From: JAJNBA01 sp963842295
GTDB lineage: Bacteria; Actinomycetota; UBA4738; HRBIN12
NCBI GenBank assembly: GCA_963842295.1
Contig: CAWJFY010000009.1
Coordinates: 248,001-312,000, forward strand
Direction: 5' to 3'
Length of the DNA stretch: 64,000 nucleotides
The position numbers and the translations under genes were made by a program. Below, piece by piece: positions 49,568 through 59,015 of this stretch (the first letter of the stretch is position 1; each line of letters begins with the position of its first letter). Below the pieces are notes generated by a model that saw only the letters and a program-made list of their open reading frames with translations, ran no database searches and was not told the origin of the DNA.

Positions 49568-52051
49568 TCGATCCGGCCGTCCGACCTCGCCAGGCTCCAG
49601 CCTTCGCCTCAGCGCCTGATCGATCCCGACGGGCTCGTCGGTGAGCTTCCGACCCAGCGCATCACGCACATAGAAGGAGTCCACGACCCGACCCTCGTAC
49701 GTCGCAACCTTCGCGAGATGCACGTCGAGACCGAGATCCGCGAACGTCCTGGTGATGTCGTAGAGGAGGCCCAACCTGTCGGAGGCGCCCACCTCGATCA
49801 CCGTTGCGAAATCGGATGCCCCGTTGTCGACCATCACGGTGACGGGCGCCGGCACCTTCGGCGCCGGGTACCAGCGACGCTTCTCGTCGACCCGGCGTTC
49901 GAGGGAGATCGAGCCATCCACGGCACGGCGAAGCATCCCGCGGAACTCGCGCCACCGACGGTCGGGCACCTCCGATTCCCAGACACCCTCCACCTCGAAC
50001 AGGTCTGAGGCGACCCCGTCCTCCGTCGTGAAGACCTGGGCGGTGAGGATCGACAGACCGGCAAGCGCGAGCGACCCGGCGATCCAGGACAACAGGCCGG
50101 ATCGGTCCTGCGCCACGACCAAGAGCTCGTACGTGCCGGGACGGATCCCATCGAACTGCACCGCCCGGACCTCCTTCGCTCCGACGGGCGGCGCGATCGT
50201 CGCGAAGTGCCTCGCGGCCCGCGCCGGCTCGACGTTCAGGAAGTACGCCCGTGGCATGCCTCTGAGGAATCGTTCGACCTCCGCGGCGGGCTCGACCTCG
50301 AGGAGGTCGCGGACGAGCTCGACACGTCCGATCAGCTTCTCGGCGAGCGCCGTACCCATCTCGCCACGCTCGAAGACATGCTGGACCTTCGCGACGAGCT
50401 CGTGGATCAGGGTGCGCCGCCAGGGCGTCCACGCCGCGGGACCGGTCGCCTCCGCGTCCGCCTTGGCCAGCAGGTAGAGCGTCGCGAGCCTCTCTGGGGA
50501 TCCGATCGCCGCGGCGACGTCGAGAACGAGGTTCTCGTCGGAGAGGTCTCGGCGGGTCGCCGTATCCGGGAGGAGGAGATGACACTGCACCATGAAGCGA
50601 ACGAGCTCCCCGGCCGAGGGACCCACACCCATCCGGTCGAGGATCGACCCGACGACCCGGGTGCCGACCGGCACGTGGCCTCCCTCGCCGTTCTTGCCGA
50701 TGTCGTGCAGGAGGGCGCCCAGGAGAACGGCATCGAGGTCGGACACTTGCTTCACGGCCTCGGCCTCCACAGGGTCGTCGCCGGCGCCCTCTCCCGAGAG
50801 GATCCTGCCCATCGCGCGGAGCGAGTTCGTCAGATGCGCATCCACGGTGAACCGGTGATACGGGTCACGCTGCGGTCGACAACGCACCTCGGTCCACTCC
50901 GGGATGAAACGAGCGAGGAGCTCGAGACGGTCGAGGATCTCGAGCGAGCCCGCTCCTGAGTCCCCTGCCCGGAGGAGGCGCCAGAAGGCCCGGAGCACGT
51001 CCCCGTCCCACACGATCTCCTCGGAGAAGTCGAGATCGTCGATCGAGTCGAGGAGGGCCGCCGACGGCTCCCGGCCGGCCTCTGCTTCGTTCGCCAGCGC
51101 GTCGAGCACGCCGACCGGAGCGTTCGGCGGGGAGGCCGCCGGAGCCCCCTCTTCGAGGAAGCGACCGATCACGGCCCGAAGGACGAACTCGATCTGTCGC
51201 GCGTGCTCGAACAAGGCGCGCATGAGGCCGTCGATCGAGATGATCCTCGGTTCGTCCTCGAACCCCATCGCCCGAGCGACGGCAGGCTGATGATCGAGCA
51301 CCAGCCGATCCGCGCGCTTCCCGGTCTCGAGGTGCAAGGCACTGCGGGCCCGAGCGAGGAACTCCTCCGCGGCCGCGAGCGCGTCGCGCTCGCGGCCGCG
51401 GAGCAGTCCCGCATCCTCCAGCCGCGTCCCGACCGCCCGCTCGATCAAGGAGATCGAATGCAGGTCGCGCCACCCGCCGGATCCCTCCTTCAGGTCGGGT
51501 TCCAACTGGTGCGCGCTGGACCCGAACCGCTCCGCCCGTCTCGCCGAGTCATCTCGGATCGCCGTCGCGAACGCGCGCGGATCACGCCGTGCCCACGCCT
51601 CGACCCGGGCGGCCACATCCATCGCGAGGCCCTCGTCCCCCGCGAGACGCCGGATGTCGAGCATCGCAGCACCTGCGTCCAGGCGTTCGCATGCTTGCTC
51701 GCACTCCGGCGGCGTGCGTACGGCATGGCCCACCTCGAACCCCGCGTTCCAGAGCGGGTAGAGGAGATCGTCTGCGAGACGCGCCACCGCGTCGTCGTCG
51801 GACCCGTCGTGCAGGACGAGAAAGTCGATGTCAGAGCGCGGCAAGAGGAGAGCCCGACCGTATCCGCCCACGGCGGCGAGCGCCGTTCGCGGCGGCGTAC
51901 CCGCCCGCTCGAAGAGCTCGCGGAGAGCAACGTCCACGAGCTCCGCGCGGCGGCGCCCCGTCCACACCCCGTGATGACCGGGCGAGTAGGCACGCTCCAG
52001 GGCCTCGTACTCAGCCTGAAGCCTCGCGACGGGGTCGGGGGCGGTGCCCAC
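49559..52051 (-). CDS. glnD: [protein-PII] uridylyltransferase / nucleotidyltransferase GlnD
   Basis: An 830-residue bifunctional nitrogen sensor that adds and removes a nucleotidyl group on PII according to glutamine level. The nucleotidyltransferase domain has GGYGRALLLPRSDIDFLVLH (about 62-81, with the catalytic Asp pair), the HD domain has LLGALLHDIGKNGEGGHVPV, and two ACT domains lie at the end (TYELLVVAQDRSGLLSWIAG and TVIEVGASDRLGLLYDITRT). It lies 7 bp downstream of the PII gene. In actinobacteria the enzyme often adenylylates PII; which nucleotide is used cannot be read here. Confidence 0.95.
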   Translation of the reverse strand: MGTAPDPVARLQAEYEALERAYSPGHHGVWTGRRRAELVDVALRELFERAGTPPRTALAAVGGYGRALLLPRSDIDFLVLHDGSDDDAVARLADDLLYPLWNAGFEVGHAVRTPPECEQACERLDAGAAMLDIRRLAGDEGLAMDVAARVEAWARRDPRAFATAIRDDSARRAERFGSSAHQLEPDLKEGSGGWRDLHSISLIERAVGTRLEDAGLLRGRERDALAAAEEFLARARSALHLETGKRADRLVLDHQPAVARAMGFEDEPRIISIDGLMRALFEHARQIEFVLRAVIGRFLEEGAPAASPPNAPVGVLDALANEAEAGREPSAALLDSIDDLDFSEEIVWDGDVLRAFWRLLRAGDSGAGSLEILDRLELLARFIPEWTEVRCRPQRDPYHRFTVDAHLTNSLRAMGRILSGEGAGDDPVEAEAVKQVSDLDAVLLGALLHDIGKNGEGGHVPVGTRVVGSILDRMGVGPSAGELVRFMVQCHLLLPDTATRRDLSDENLVLDVAAAIGSPERLATLYLLAKADAEATGPAAWTPWRRTLIHELVAKVQHVFERGEMGTALAEKLIGRVELVRDLLEVEPAAEVERFLRGMPRAYFLNVEPARAARHFATIAPPVGAKEVRAVQFDGIRPGTYELLVVAQDRSGLLSWIAGSLALAGLSILTAQVFTTEDGVASDLFEVEGVWESEVPDRRWREFRGMLRRAVDGSISLERRVDEKRRWYPAPKVPAPVTVMVDNGASDFATVIEVGASDRLGLLYDITRTFADLGLDVHLAKVATYEGRVVDSFYVRDALGRKLTDEPVGIDQALRRRLEPGEVGRPDRSR

Positions 52052-52058
52052 GCGATCC

Positions 52059-52397
52059 CTAGAGAGCGTCGGGGCCCATCTCGCCCGTCCGGATCCGGAT
52101 GAGCTGCTGCACCTCGGTCACCCAGAGCTTCCCGTCGCCGATCTTCCCGGTGCGGGCCGCTTTCACGATGGCGTCCACCACCCCATGCGCATCGGCATCG
52201 TCCACGACGACCTCCACGCGGACCTTCGGGACGAAGTCGACCTGGTACTCCGCTCCGCGGTACACCTCGGTATGGCCACGCTGGCGCCCGAAACCCTCGA
52301 CGTCCGTCGTCGTGAGGCCGTTCACGCCGATCTCCCGCAACGCGTCCTTCACCTCGTCGAGGCGATGGGGCTTCACGATCGCGGTCACGAGCTTCAT
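52059..52397 (-). CDS. glnB: nitrogen regulatory protein PII (GlnB/GlnK)
   Basis: A 112-residue trimeric signal protein. It has MKLVTAIVKPHRLDEVKDAL at the start, the T-loop RQRGHTEVYRGAEYQVDFVP with the modifiable Y51, and the ATP-binding GKIGDGKLWVTEV. It binds 2-oxoglutarate and ATP/ADP and is modified by the adjacent GlnD. The usual actinobacterial partner amtB is not upstream; a GNAT gene is. So GlnB or GlnK cannot be distinguished by context. Confidence 0.95.
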   Translation of the reverse strand: MKLVTAIVKPHRLDEVKDALREIGVNGLTTTDVEGFGRQRGHTEVYRGAEYQVDFVPKVRVEVVVDDADAHGVVDAIVKAARTGKIGDGKLWVTEVQQLIRIRTGEMGPDAL

Positions 52398-52406
52398 GGC
52401 CGAATC

Positions 52407-53348
52407 CTAGTCGGCGTCGATCCGTTTCTCGTAGAAGTGCCACGATCGTCCGGCCCGCATGCCCACGCGTTCGTAGAGCCGTGTGGCGCCCGTCTGGTTC
52501 TCGCCGTCGACGCTCAACTTCACGATCCTCCGTCCTCGCTCGGCGAGTTCGGCGAAGACGCGCCGCAGGAGCGCAAGGCCGATCCCGACCCCGCGATGCG
52601 CCTCGAGGACGCCGAGCTCGACCACCCACGACTCCTCCTCCTCGAACGCGGTCGTGATCGCCCCGACCGGCTCCCCGCCACGTTCGGCGAGGAAGACGAG
52701 GTCGAGCTCCGTCGAGGGGGCCTTGAGGGTCGCGGCTTCCCACGCGTCGTAGGGCATCGGTTCGAAGCCGAAATGATCCTCGAACGACGCTTCGAGAACC
52801 CGATGCAACGCCGGGCCGTCATCGTCACGGTACGGGCGGATCGTCACGCCGTCGGGATCCGGGCCGCGCCGCTCTCTCCCGTCGAGCCGACGCTCCATGT
52901 GCCAGAACGTGCGCACGTGCCGATACCCCAGGCCTTCCAGGAAGGCGCCGCCCGCGCTGGAGGAGGAGACGATGGGCCGGAGCAGCGTGGACGTCCCGTG
53001 CCCGGGGAGGTACCGGCGCGACCGCGCCTCCGCCCAGCCCACCAGCCACGTGCCCAATCCGCGATCGCGGTGGTTCGGGTGGACGCTGATCCATGCCTCC
53101 ACGGAGGCCGATGGTTCGATACCCCACGCGGTCCCGTAGGCCGCGACCTCGCCTGCCGCATGGATCGCGAGCAGCGTGTCTCGTTCGGCGTCGAACAAGG
53201 GGTTGGCCCAGTCGTCTTCGATGTGGCCGCGGACGGGCTCGACGACCCCGTCGTCGTGCCGATCGATCGCCTGCACCAGGGCGGCGATCGCATCGATGTC
53301 GTTCCGCGTCGCCGGCCGGACCTCGTATCCGTCCGGCGACGGGGTCAC
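52407..53348 (-). CDS. tandem GNAT acetyltransferase, MshD-like
   Basis: A 313-residue protein with two GNAT domains. The first covers residues ~8-150 (EAWISVHPNHRDRGLGTWLV) and the second ~165-310 (VVELGVLEAHRGVGIGLALL), each with an acetyl-CoA loop. This architecture and length are those of mycothiol synthase MshD, which acetylates the cysteine of Cys-GlcN-Ins, but generic double-GNAT proteins exist. The start is ATG 53348, overlapping the Ku gene end by 4 bp; it precedes glnB by 9 bp. Confidence 0.82.
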   Translation of the reverse strand: MTPSPDGYEVRPATRNDIDAIAALVQAIDRHDDGVVEPVRGHIEDDWANPLFDAERDTLLAIHAAGEVAAYGTAWGIEPSASVEAWISVHPNHRDRGLGTWLVGWAEARSRRYLPGHGTSTLLRPIVSSSSAGGAFLEGLGYRHVRTFWHMERRLDGRERRGPDPDGVTIRPYRDDDGPALHRVLEASFEDHFGFEPMPYDAWEAATLKAPSTELDLVFLAERGGEPVGAITTAFEEEESWVVELGVLEAHRGVGIGLALLRRVFAELAERGRRIVKLSVDGENQTGATRLYERVGMRAGRSWHFYEKRIDAD

Positions 53349-54208
53349 TCTCCGACGGCCTTCTTCCGCGGCGCAGGCTTCTTGGCCGTGGTCTTCTTGG
53401 CCGCCGTCTTCTTCTTGGCGGCCGGCGAGGCCTTCGACTCCTTCTTGGCGGCGGCGACCGATGCCTTCAGGGCGTCCATCAGGTCGACGACCTTGGCCGT
53501 TGGCTCGGGCTCGACCACCTCGATCTCCTCGCCGTTGATCTTGGCCTCGACGATGCGGAGCAGTGCCTCCCGATAGTCATCCTTGAACTGGGTCGGGTTC
53601 CATTCGGCCGTGAGGTTCTCGATCAGCGTCTGGGCCATGTCGAGCTCGTTGGACCGGATCTTCGACGTCACGTCGACCCCACCCAAGTCCGCTTCCCGGA
53701 TCTCGTCCGGCCAGTACATCGTCTCGAGGACGAAGACGTCGTCGCGGAAACGCAGCGCCGCGAGGTGCTCCTTGTCGCGGAAGCTCACCTTCGCGATGCC
53801 GACCTTCCCGGCCTTGTTCAGAGCCTCACGGAGCAGCGCATAGGCCTTTGCGCCGGTCTCCTCGGGAACGAGGTAATAGGACTTCTTGTACTGCATCGGG
53901 TCGATCTCGTCGAGGTCGACGAACTGCTGGATGTCGATCGCCCGTGAGGACTCGACGGGGATCGCCTCGAAGTCCTCGTCGGTGAGGATCACGTATCGGT
54001 CCTTCTCGTACTCGTAGCCCTTCACGATGTGCTCGAAACCAACCTCTTCGCCATCGATCGAGCAAACGCGCTTCATGCGGATCCGCCCACCGTCCTCGTC
54101 GTGGAGCTGGTTGAAGCGGAGGGTCTTCTCCTCGGTGGCCGGGTAGACGCTCACGGGGATCGTCACCAGGCCGAAAGAGATGGCTCCCTTCCACATGGCT
54201 CTGGGCAT
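53345..54208 (-). CDS. ku: bacterial Ku protein for non-homologous end joining
   Basis: A 287-residue Ku core protein that forms a homodimeric ring on DNA ends and recruits LigD. It starts MPRAMWKGAISFGLVTIPVS, followed by the beta-barrel and the YYLVPEETGAKAYALLREAL and MAQTLIENLTAEWNP segments. The last ~45 residues are a Lys/Ala/Pro-rich tail (AAKKKTAAKKTTAKKPAPRK) like those that aid DNA binding or end threading in mycobacterial Ku. The gene is separated from ligD by the HD-GYP-like gene. Confidence 0.96.
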   Translation of the reverse strand: MPRAMWKGAISFGLVTIPVSVYPATEEKTLRFNQLHDEDGGRIRMKRVCSIDGEEVGFEHIVKGYEYEKDRYVILTDEDFEAIPVESSRAIDIQQFVDLDEIDPMQYKKSYYLVPEETGAKAYALLREALNKAGKVGIAKVSFRDKEHLAALRFRDDVFVLETMYWPDEIREADLGGVDVTSKIRSNELDMAQTLIENLTAEWNPTQFKDDYREALLRIVEAKINGEEIEVVEPEPTAKVVDLMDALKASVAAAKKESKASPAAKKKTAAKKTTAKKPAPRKKAVGE

Positions 54209-54312
54209 GTCGTCCTCCAGGGGTAGTCGGATCCCTCGTCGGGAGGGGGTAGCCCTATCCTAGCCGGAGTCGAGGACAGGTCAGGCGGGGCCGGCCGCCC
54301 TGCGACGATGCC

Positions 54313-55833
54313 TCAGGGCCCGAGGAGTCCGTCGACGAGATCGGTGATGTCGTCGACCGGATCGTCCAGGATATCCGAGCCGGTCGTCCCGCCGACGACG
54401 TCGTCGACCACGTCGGACGCCCCGTCGACGACATCGTCGACCATGTCGGTCGCGGTACCCACGACGTCATCGACGGCGCCGACCGGGTCATCCACCGCGT
54501 CGTCCAGCGTTCCGCCCGGGTCGTCGAGCGGGTTCCCGCCCGGGTCTTGGCCGGAGCCTCCCCCGGCTTGCCCCTCGTCGCGTGGGATCTCGTGGTGGTC
54601 GCCCACGCCCTCGCCGGGCCCGCCCCCGCGGGACCCGCCGGTCCTCACGCCGTCGTCCGGCGAGGGTCCGACGGCTGCCGGATCGGACACCGTGCCTCTC
54701 GTGGCGGTCTCCGACGAGGGCGGCGACGCGGCCGCGGTTCCGTTGACCAGAGGCAGGAAGCCGGCCGCGCCGACGGCGATCGCGGCGGCCGCGCCCTTCG
54801 CGGCGGCCGCGAGCTGCCCGCCTGCCCGTTGCACGGGCCCGAGCACAGGGATCAGGGCCGTCCACGACATCGGCCCGACGGTTAGCCACAGCCTGCCGAG
54901 CGACACGTTCAAGAACGCCCGGACGATCGCTGGGTCGAACTGCTCCCCGGCGCACGCCGCGAGCTCGCGACGCGCCGCCGGGACGCTCATCGGCTTCTTG
55001 TACGACCGGGCCGCGGTCATCACCTCGAACGAGTCGGTCAAGCTCACGATCCTGGCGGCGAGCGAGATCTGTTCCCCTTCCAACGAACGCGGATACCCGC
55101 CGCCGCCGAACCGCTCGTGATGCTGCTCGATCGCGTCACCCCACGGCCCCAGCCAGGGCAGCAACGGAGCGGCGATGCGAGCGCCCGCAGCGGGGTGACC
55201 CTGGAGCGTCTCCCACTCCCGCGCGTCCGGGCGGCCCGCCTTGTTGAGGATGCGCGCCGGGACGCGCAACTTGCCGATGTCGTGGAGGAGCGCCGCCCAG
55301 CGGAGGCGGTCCCGATCGGCGTCACCCAGTTTGAGTTCCCCCGCGGCGAGGTCGGTGAACGCCCTCACCCGCTCACTGTGGCCACGGGTCTTCCGATCGT
55401 GCGCGGACAGCGCGGCGACGAGCGAGAGGATCTGCTCCGCCGCGCGAGCCGGCCCCCGATCGACTCCCTCCGTGCGCGCTTCGCGGATCCGGCGTTCCAG
55501 GACACGGACGTTGCCCGCACCACGCGCCATCGCGAAGCGGGACGGAGCGCGATCCGGGAACACGAGGGACAGTCGCAGCAACATCGACAGCGGGAGGAAC
55601 CGCTTGCCGATCCGTTCGGCGATGGCGGTCGCGATCGTCGAGCTCACGACGAGGCCGAAGACCCAGGGGATCGTAGCGAGCCCGCCGGGCATGGGCACCG
55701 CGCCGACGAAGGCGTACGCGCTGGCGGCCCCGGCCGCGGCGGGAACGAGCACGGACACGAGCCGGAGCGTGAAGCTCAGCCACGGCCGGGGCCGCCACCG
55801 CCGCTCGTCGTCCGTGTTTTCCACATCGCCCAT
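54313..55833 (-). CDS. HD-GYP-like membrane phosphohydrolase with acidic repetitive tail
   Basis: A 506-residue protein with an N-terminal pair of membrane helices (about 18-65), an HD domain starting LSAHDRKTRGHSERVRAFTD, then LLHDIGKLRVPARILNKAGR and HHERFGGGGYPRSLEGEQIS, which gives the GYP motif. The HD-GYP class degrades cyclic di-GMP. A hydrophobic segment follows the catalytic part, and the final ~100 residues are low complexity, built of Asp/Val/Gly units (VDDVVDGASDVVDDVVGG). It is divergent from ligD, with a GGAGGAG ribosome site before ATG 55833. Confidence 0.85.
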   Translation of the reverse strand: MGDVENTDDERRWRPRPWLSFTLRLVSVLVPAAAGAASAYAFVGAVPMPGGLATIPWVFGLVVSSTIATAIAERIGKRFLPLSMLLRLSLVFPDRAPSRFAMARGAGNVRVLERRIREARTEGVDRGPARAAEQILSLVAALSAHDRKTRGHSERVRAFTDLAAGELKLGDADRDRLRWAALLHDIGKLRVPARILNKAGRPDAREWETLQGHPAAGARIAAPLLPWLGPWGDAIEQHHERFGGGGYPRSLEGEQISLAARIVSLTDSFEVMTAARSYKKPMSVPAARRELAACAGEQFDPAIVRAFLNVSLGRLWLTVGPMSWTALIPVLGPVQRAGGQLAAAAKGAAAAIAVGAAGFLPLVNGTAAASPPSSETATRGTVSDPAAVGPSPDDGVRTGGSRGGGPGEGVGDHHEIPRDEGQAGGGSGQDPGGNPLDDPGGTLDDAVDDPVGAVDDVVGTATDMVDDVVDGASDVVDDVVGGTTGSDILDDPVDDITDLVDGLLGP

Positions 55834-55923
55834 ACGACATCTCCTCCGAGGAAGGAGGTATCGGCCAACCGGCCGAACCACTGGACCCCCCGAAAGGCTG
55901 AAGGCGCCGTAGCATCCAGGGCG

Positions 55924-58479
55924 ATGCCTCCACGACGACGGGCTAGGTCAAGCGGCCCTCCCTTCATGCTCGAGCTCCCGAAGCAGCTCGAGGCACGCAA
56001 GGACGGCGACGCCTGGTGGGTCGAGATCGACGGGCGGGACCTGCGCCTCTCCAACCTGAACAAGGTCTTCTGGCCGAAGGAGGAGTACACGAAGGGAGAC
56101 CTCCTCGCGTACTACTGGAACGTGGCCGACCTGATCGGCCCCCACCTCCACGGACGCCCGCTGACGATGAAACGCATGCCTGACGGCGCGGAAGGCCCGT
56201 TCTTCTACGAGAAGACCGCACCCTCGCACACGCCGGAGTGGGTCCATCGCTGCAAGGTGCTGTCGGAGGACGCGAAGGCCGGAGTGATCGATTACCTGAT
56301 CGTCGACGACACGGCCACCCTGCTCTACGTCGTCAACCTGGGCTGCATCGAGATGCACCCGCTCCATTCCCGTTGCGAGGACGTGGAGCATCCCGACTAC
56401 CTCTTCTTCGACCTCGATCCTTTCGAGCCCTACACGTACGAGGACGTCCTCACGGTCGCTCGGCACATCAAGGTCCTCCTCGATCAACTCGGCCTGTCCG
56501 CGTATCCGAAGACATCAGGCGCCACCGGTCTCCAGATCTACGTGCCGGTGAAGCGAGGCGCGTACACCTACGGGCAGGTGCGAGCGTTCGTCGGTGCGTG
56601 CGGAAGGATGATCACGAAGGCCGACCCCGACCGAGTCACGATGGCGTGGCGGATCGCGGATCGCGCAGGCAAGGTCTTCATCGACCACAACATGAATCGG
56701 CAGGGAGCGAACATCGCAGCCGTTTACTCGCTCCGACCCGAGCCGCGCGCGCCCGTGTCGACCCCGCTCACGTGGGACGAGGTGTTCGAAGGAGGGTTCG
56801 AACCGCAGGACTTCCGGATCGACAACGTCTGGGACCGGTTCGCCAGCGTCGGAGATCTGTTCGCGGGGGTCCGCTCCGAGGAGATGGATCTCTCCAACGC
56901 CTTCGAAGCCCTCGGGGTGCGGGGGGAGGACGATGAGCCCCCCGCGAACGAACGGCTCCCACGAACGGCTGCGAAGAAGGCCGCCGAGAAGAGCTCGGAC
57001 GAGATCGCCGCGGCATCGAAGGACCCTGCGCTCTACGAATACGTTCGCCGGCGGGAGTTCGGCGAGGCCGGGACCACCGAGCCCGCCCCCGGCGACTCGC
57101 CGGGGACGGGCAACTCCTTCGTGATCCACAAGCATCGGGCGACCCGGCTCCACTACGACGTTCGCCTCGAGCACGAGGGAGGACTCTGGTCGTGGGCGGT
57201 TCCCCGAGGGCTTCCGATCGAGAAGGGGGACAAACGACTCGCCGTCCAGACCGAGGTCCATCCGCTCGAGTACGGGGCCTTCGAGGGCACGATCCCCGAA
57301 GGGCACTACGGTGCCGGCGAGGTTCGCATCTTCGATGACGGGTGGTACGAGCCGGTGGAGTGGACCGAGTCGAAGGTGAGCTTCCGACTCCACGGCCGTC
57401 GATACCCCGGCGTCGAGTACCACTTCGTGAAGACGAGGACCGACTGGCTGGCGTTCCTCGCCTCCGCGCAGTCCGCCCCCCTCCCTGCCGCGCCCATCCG
57501 GCTCCAACCGATGCTCGCGGAGGGTGGCGGGGAGCCCTTCGACGATCCGAAGTGGCGCTTCGAGCCCAAGCTTGACGGGATCCGCGCGCTGGCGGAGATG
57601 GAGACGGGCGGCACGGTGTTCAGGACCCGGAGGGGACGCGATGTGACCTTCCAGTACCCCGACATCCACATGATCCACGAGCTGGTCGACCAGGTGAACG
57701 GAGTGATCGACGGCGAGATCGTGGCGGTGGACGGTGACGGCCGGACCTCGTTCGAAGCCCTCCAGCAGCGGATGAACCTCCAGAACGAACGGGAGATCAA
57801 GCGCGTCGCGAAGCAGATCCCGGTCGCCTTCGTCGCCTTCGACCTCCTCTGGCTGGACGGCCACGAGACGACAGGCCTCTCGCTCGAGGAACGACGAGAG
57901 CTGCTGCAGCTGATCGTCGAGGAGGACCACCGGCTCCAGCTGATGGGCTACGTGGACGCCGACGGCAAGGCCTTCGTCGAGGGTGCTCGGTCGCTGGGAC
58001 TCGAGGGCGTGGTCGCCAAGCGGAAGGGCTCGAAGTACGTACCGGGCAAACGCTCGCCCGACTGGCGGAAGATCAAGCTGATCTCGACCCAGGACTGCGT
58101 GATCCTCGGATGGACACCGGGCCAGGGTGGGCGCGCGGGAAGCTTCGGTGCGCTCCTGGTCGGCGCGATCGACGACGGCCGGCTGCGATGGGTCGGTCAG
58201 ATCGGCACGGGCTTCACCCAGGGGATGCTCGAGCAACTGATGGAACAGCTCGAGCCACTGGTGCGCGAGGATCCGCCGATCGACGATGCCGGGCTACGGA
58301 AGCTGAAGGGCGCGACGTTCGTCGAGCCCGAGCTCGTGTGCGAGGTCGAATACCACGAGATCACCCGGTCGACGGGGAAGATGCGCGCTCCGTCGTTCCG
58401 CGGCCTTCGGCCCGACAAGACCCCGGACGAGTGTGTGCTCGAACCACCCGCATTCGATCACGTTCGGAAGAAGCGCTGA
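55924..58479 (+). CDS. ligD: ATP-dependent DNA ligase LigD (POL-PE-LIG)
   Basis: An 851-residue multifunctional end-joining enzyme. The order is polymerase/primase (residues ~10-300, with D163 and D165 in FFDLDPFEP), phosphoesterase (~395-520, VIHKHRATRLHYDVRLEHEG) and ATP-dependent ligase (~525-850). The ligase nucleophile is K549 in FEPKLDGIRAL. This is the mycobacterial domain order and works with Ku to join double-strand breaks. A linker with acidic and Lys-rich residues joins POL and PE. The start is ATG 55924; open frame upstream lies over the HD-GYP gene and is a shadow. Confidence 0.96.
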   Translation: MPPRRRARSSGPPFMLELPKQLEARKDGDAWWVEIDGRDLRLSNLNKVFWPKEEYTKGDLLAYYWNVADLIGPHLHGRPLTMKRMPDGAEGPFFYEKTAPSHTPEWVHRCKVLSEDAKAGVIDYLIVDDTATLLYVVNLGCIEMHPLHSRCEDVEHPDYLFFDLDPFEPYTYEDVLTVARHIKVLLDQLGLSAYPKTSGATGLQIYVPVKRGAYTYGQVRAFVGACGRMITKADPDRVTMAWRIADRAGKVFIDHNMNRQGANIAAVYSLRPEPRAPVSTPLTWDEVFEGGFEPQDFRIDNVWDRFASVGDLFAGVRSEEMDLSNAFEALGVRGEDDEPPANERLPRTAAKKAAEKSSDEIAAASKDPALYEYVRRREFGEAGTTEPAPGDSPGTGNSFVIHKHRATRLHYDVRLEHEGGLWSWAVPRGLPIEKGDKRLAVQTEVHPLEYGAFEGTIPEGHYGAGEVRIFDDGWYEPVEWTESKVSFRLHGRRYPGVEYHFVKTRTDWLAFLASAQSAPLPAAPIRLQPMLAEGGGEPFDDPKWRFEPKLDGIRALAEMETGGTVFRTRRGRDVTFQYPDIHMIHELVDQVNGVIDGEIVAVDGDGRTSFEALQQRMNLQNEREIKRVAKQIPVAFVAFDLLWLDGHETTGLSLEERRELLQLIVEEDHRLQLMGYVDADGKAFVEGARSLGLEGVVAKRKGSKYVPGKRSPDWRKIKLISTQDCVILGWTPGQGGRAGSFGALLVGAIDDGRLRWVGQIGTGFTQGMLEQLMEQLEPLVREDPPIDDAGLRKLKGATFVEPELVCEVEYHEITRSTGKMRAPSFRGLRPDKTPDECVLEPPAFDHVRKKR

Positions 58480-58493
58480 ACGAACATCGAGGC

Positions 58494-59015
58494 TCAGAAG
58501 GGCTCGAAGCCGGCTCGCACGAGCAGCGCCCTCACGTCCCGGTCGTCCATCCCTTTCCCGATCAGTTCTTGGAAGAGCCGGACGGCACCCATCGAACGGC
58601 CGCATCGAGGACAGAAGGCATGATCCTCGGCGAACGGCGCCTGACACCAGGGGCAGCTCGTGAGCTCGATCCGGCGGGCGGGCTCGAGCCCCGTGTCCGC
58701 GAGTGCATCCACGTAGCCCTTCCCGTAGTCCCACTGGATGTACTCCTCTTCCACGATGTTGAACGCCGGCTCGTGCATCCGGGGCTCACCCGATCGCAGC
58801 ATGTGCTCGAGGTTGTCTCGGAGCAGCTCCCACTCGTAGAAGTGATTCGCGCCGCATTCCTGACACGCGATGACGACGCCTTTCACGCCCTGGCTCGAGA
58901 ACGCCGAACGCATCGAGGAGAGGTCGTCGAGGTCGGCCTGGATGTCTCGCCGCTCATCGGCGGTGAGCTCGTACGGCTCCTCGCGCTCCTCGCGCTCCTC
59001 GCGTTCGTCGTCCAT
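58494..59015 (-). CDS. DUF5319-like protein with two zinc-ribbon motifs
   Basis: A 173-residue protein. It has an acidic N-terminus (EREEREEREE), a DUF5319-like core with VIACQECGANHFYEWELLRD and YIQWDYGKGYVDAL, and an extra C-terminal zinc ribbon (CPWCQAPFAEDHAFCPRCGR). Two CxxC pairs should bind zinc in the ribbon. Family members are small actinobacterial proteins without a defined role. The ATG lies next to the stop of the PIG-L gene, so the two form an operon. Confidence 0.75.
   Translation of the reverse strand: MDDEREEREEREEPYELTADERRDIQADLDDLSSMRSAFSSQGVKGVVIACQECGANHFYEWELLRDNLEHMLRSGEPRMHEPAFNIVEEEYIQWDYGKGYVDALADTGLEPARRIELTSCPWCQAPFAEDHAFCPRCGRSMGAVRLFQELIGKGMDDRDVRALLVRAGFEPF

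Noticed and set aside
54313..54640. The Val-Asp repeat region as a CRISPR or DNA satellite
   Set aside because: The DNA repeats are imperfect and follow codon triplets, with no spacers; it is a protein-level repeat.
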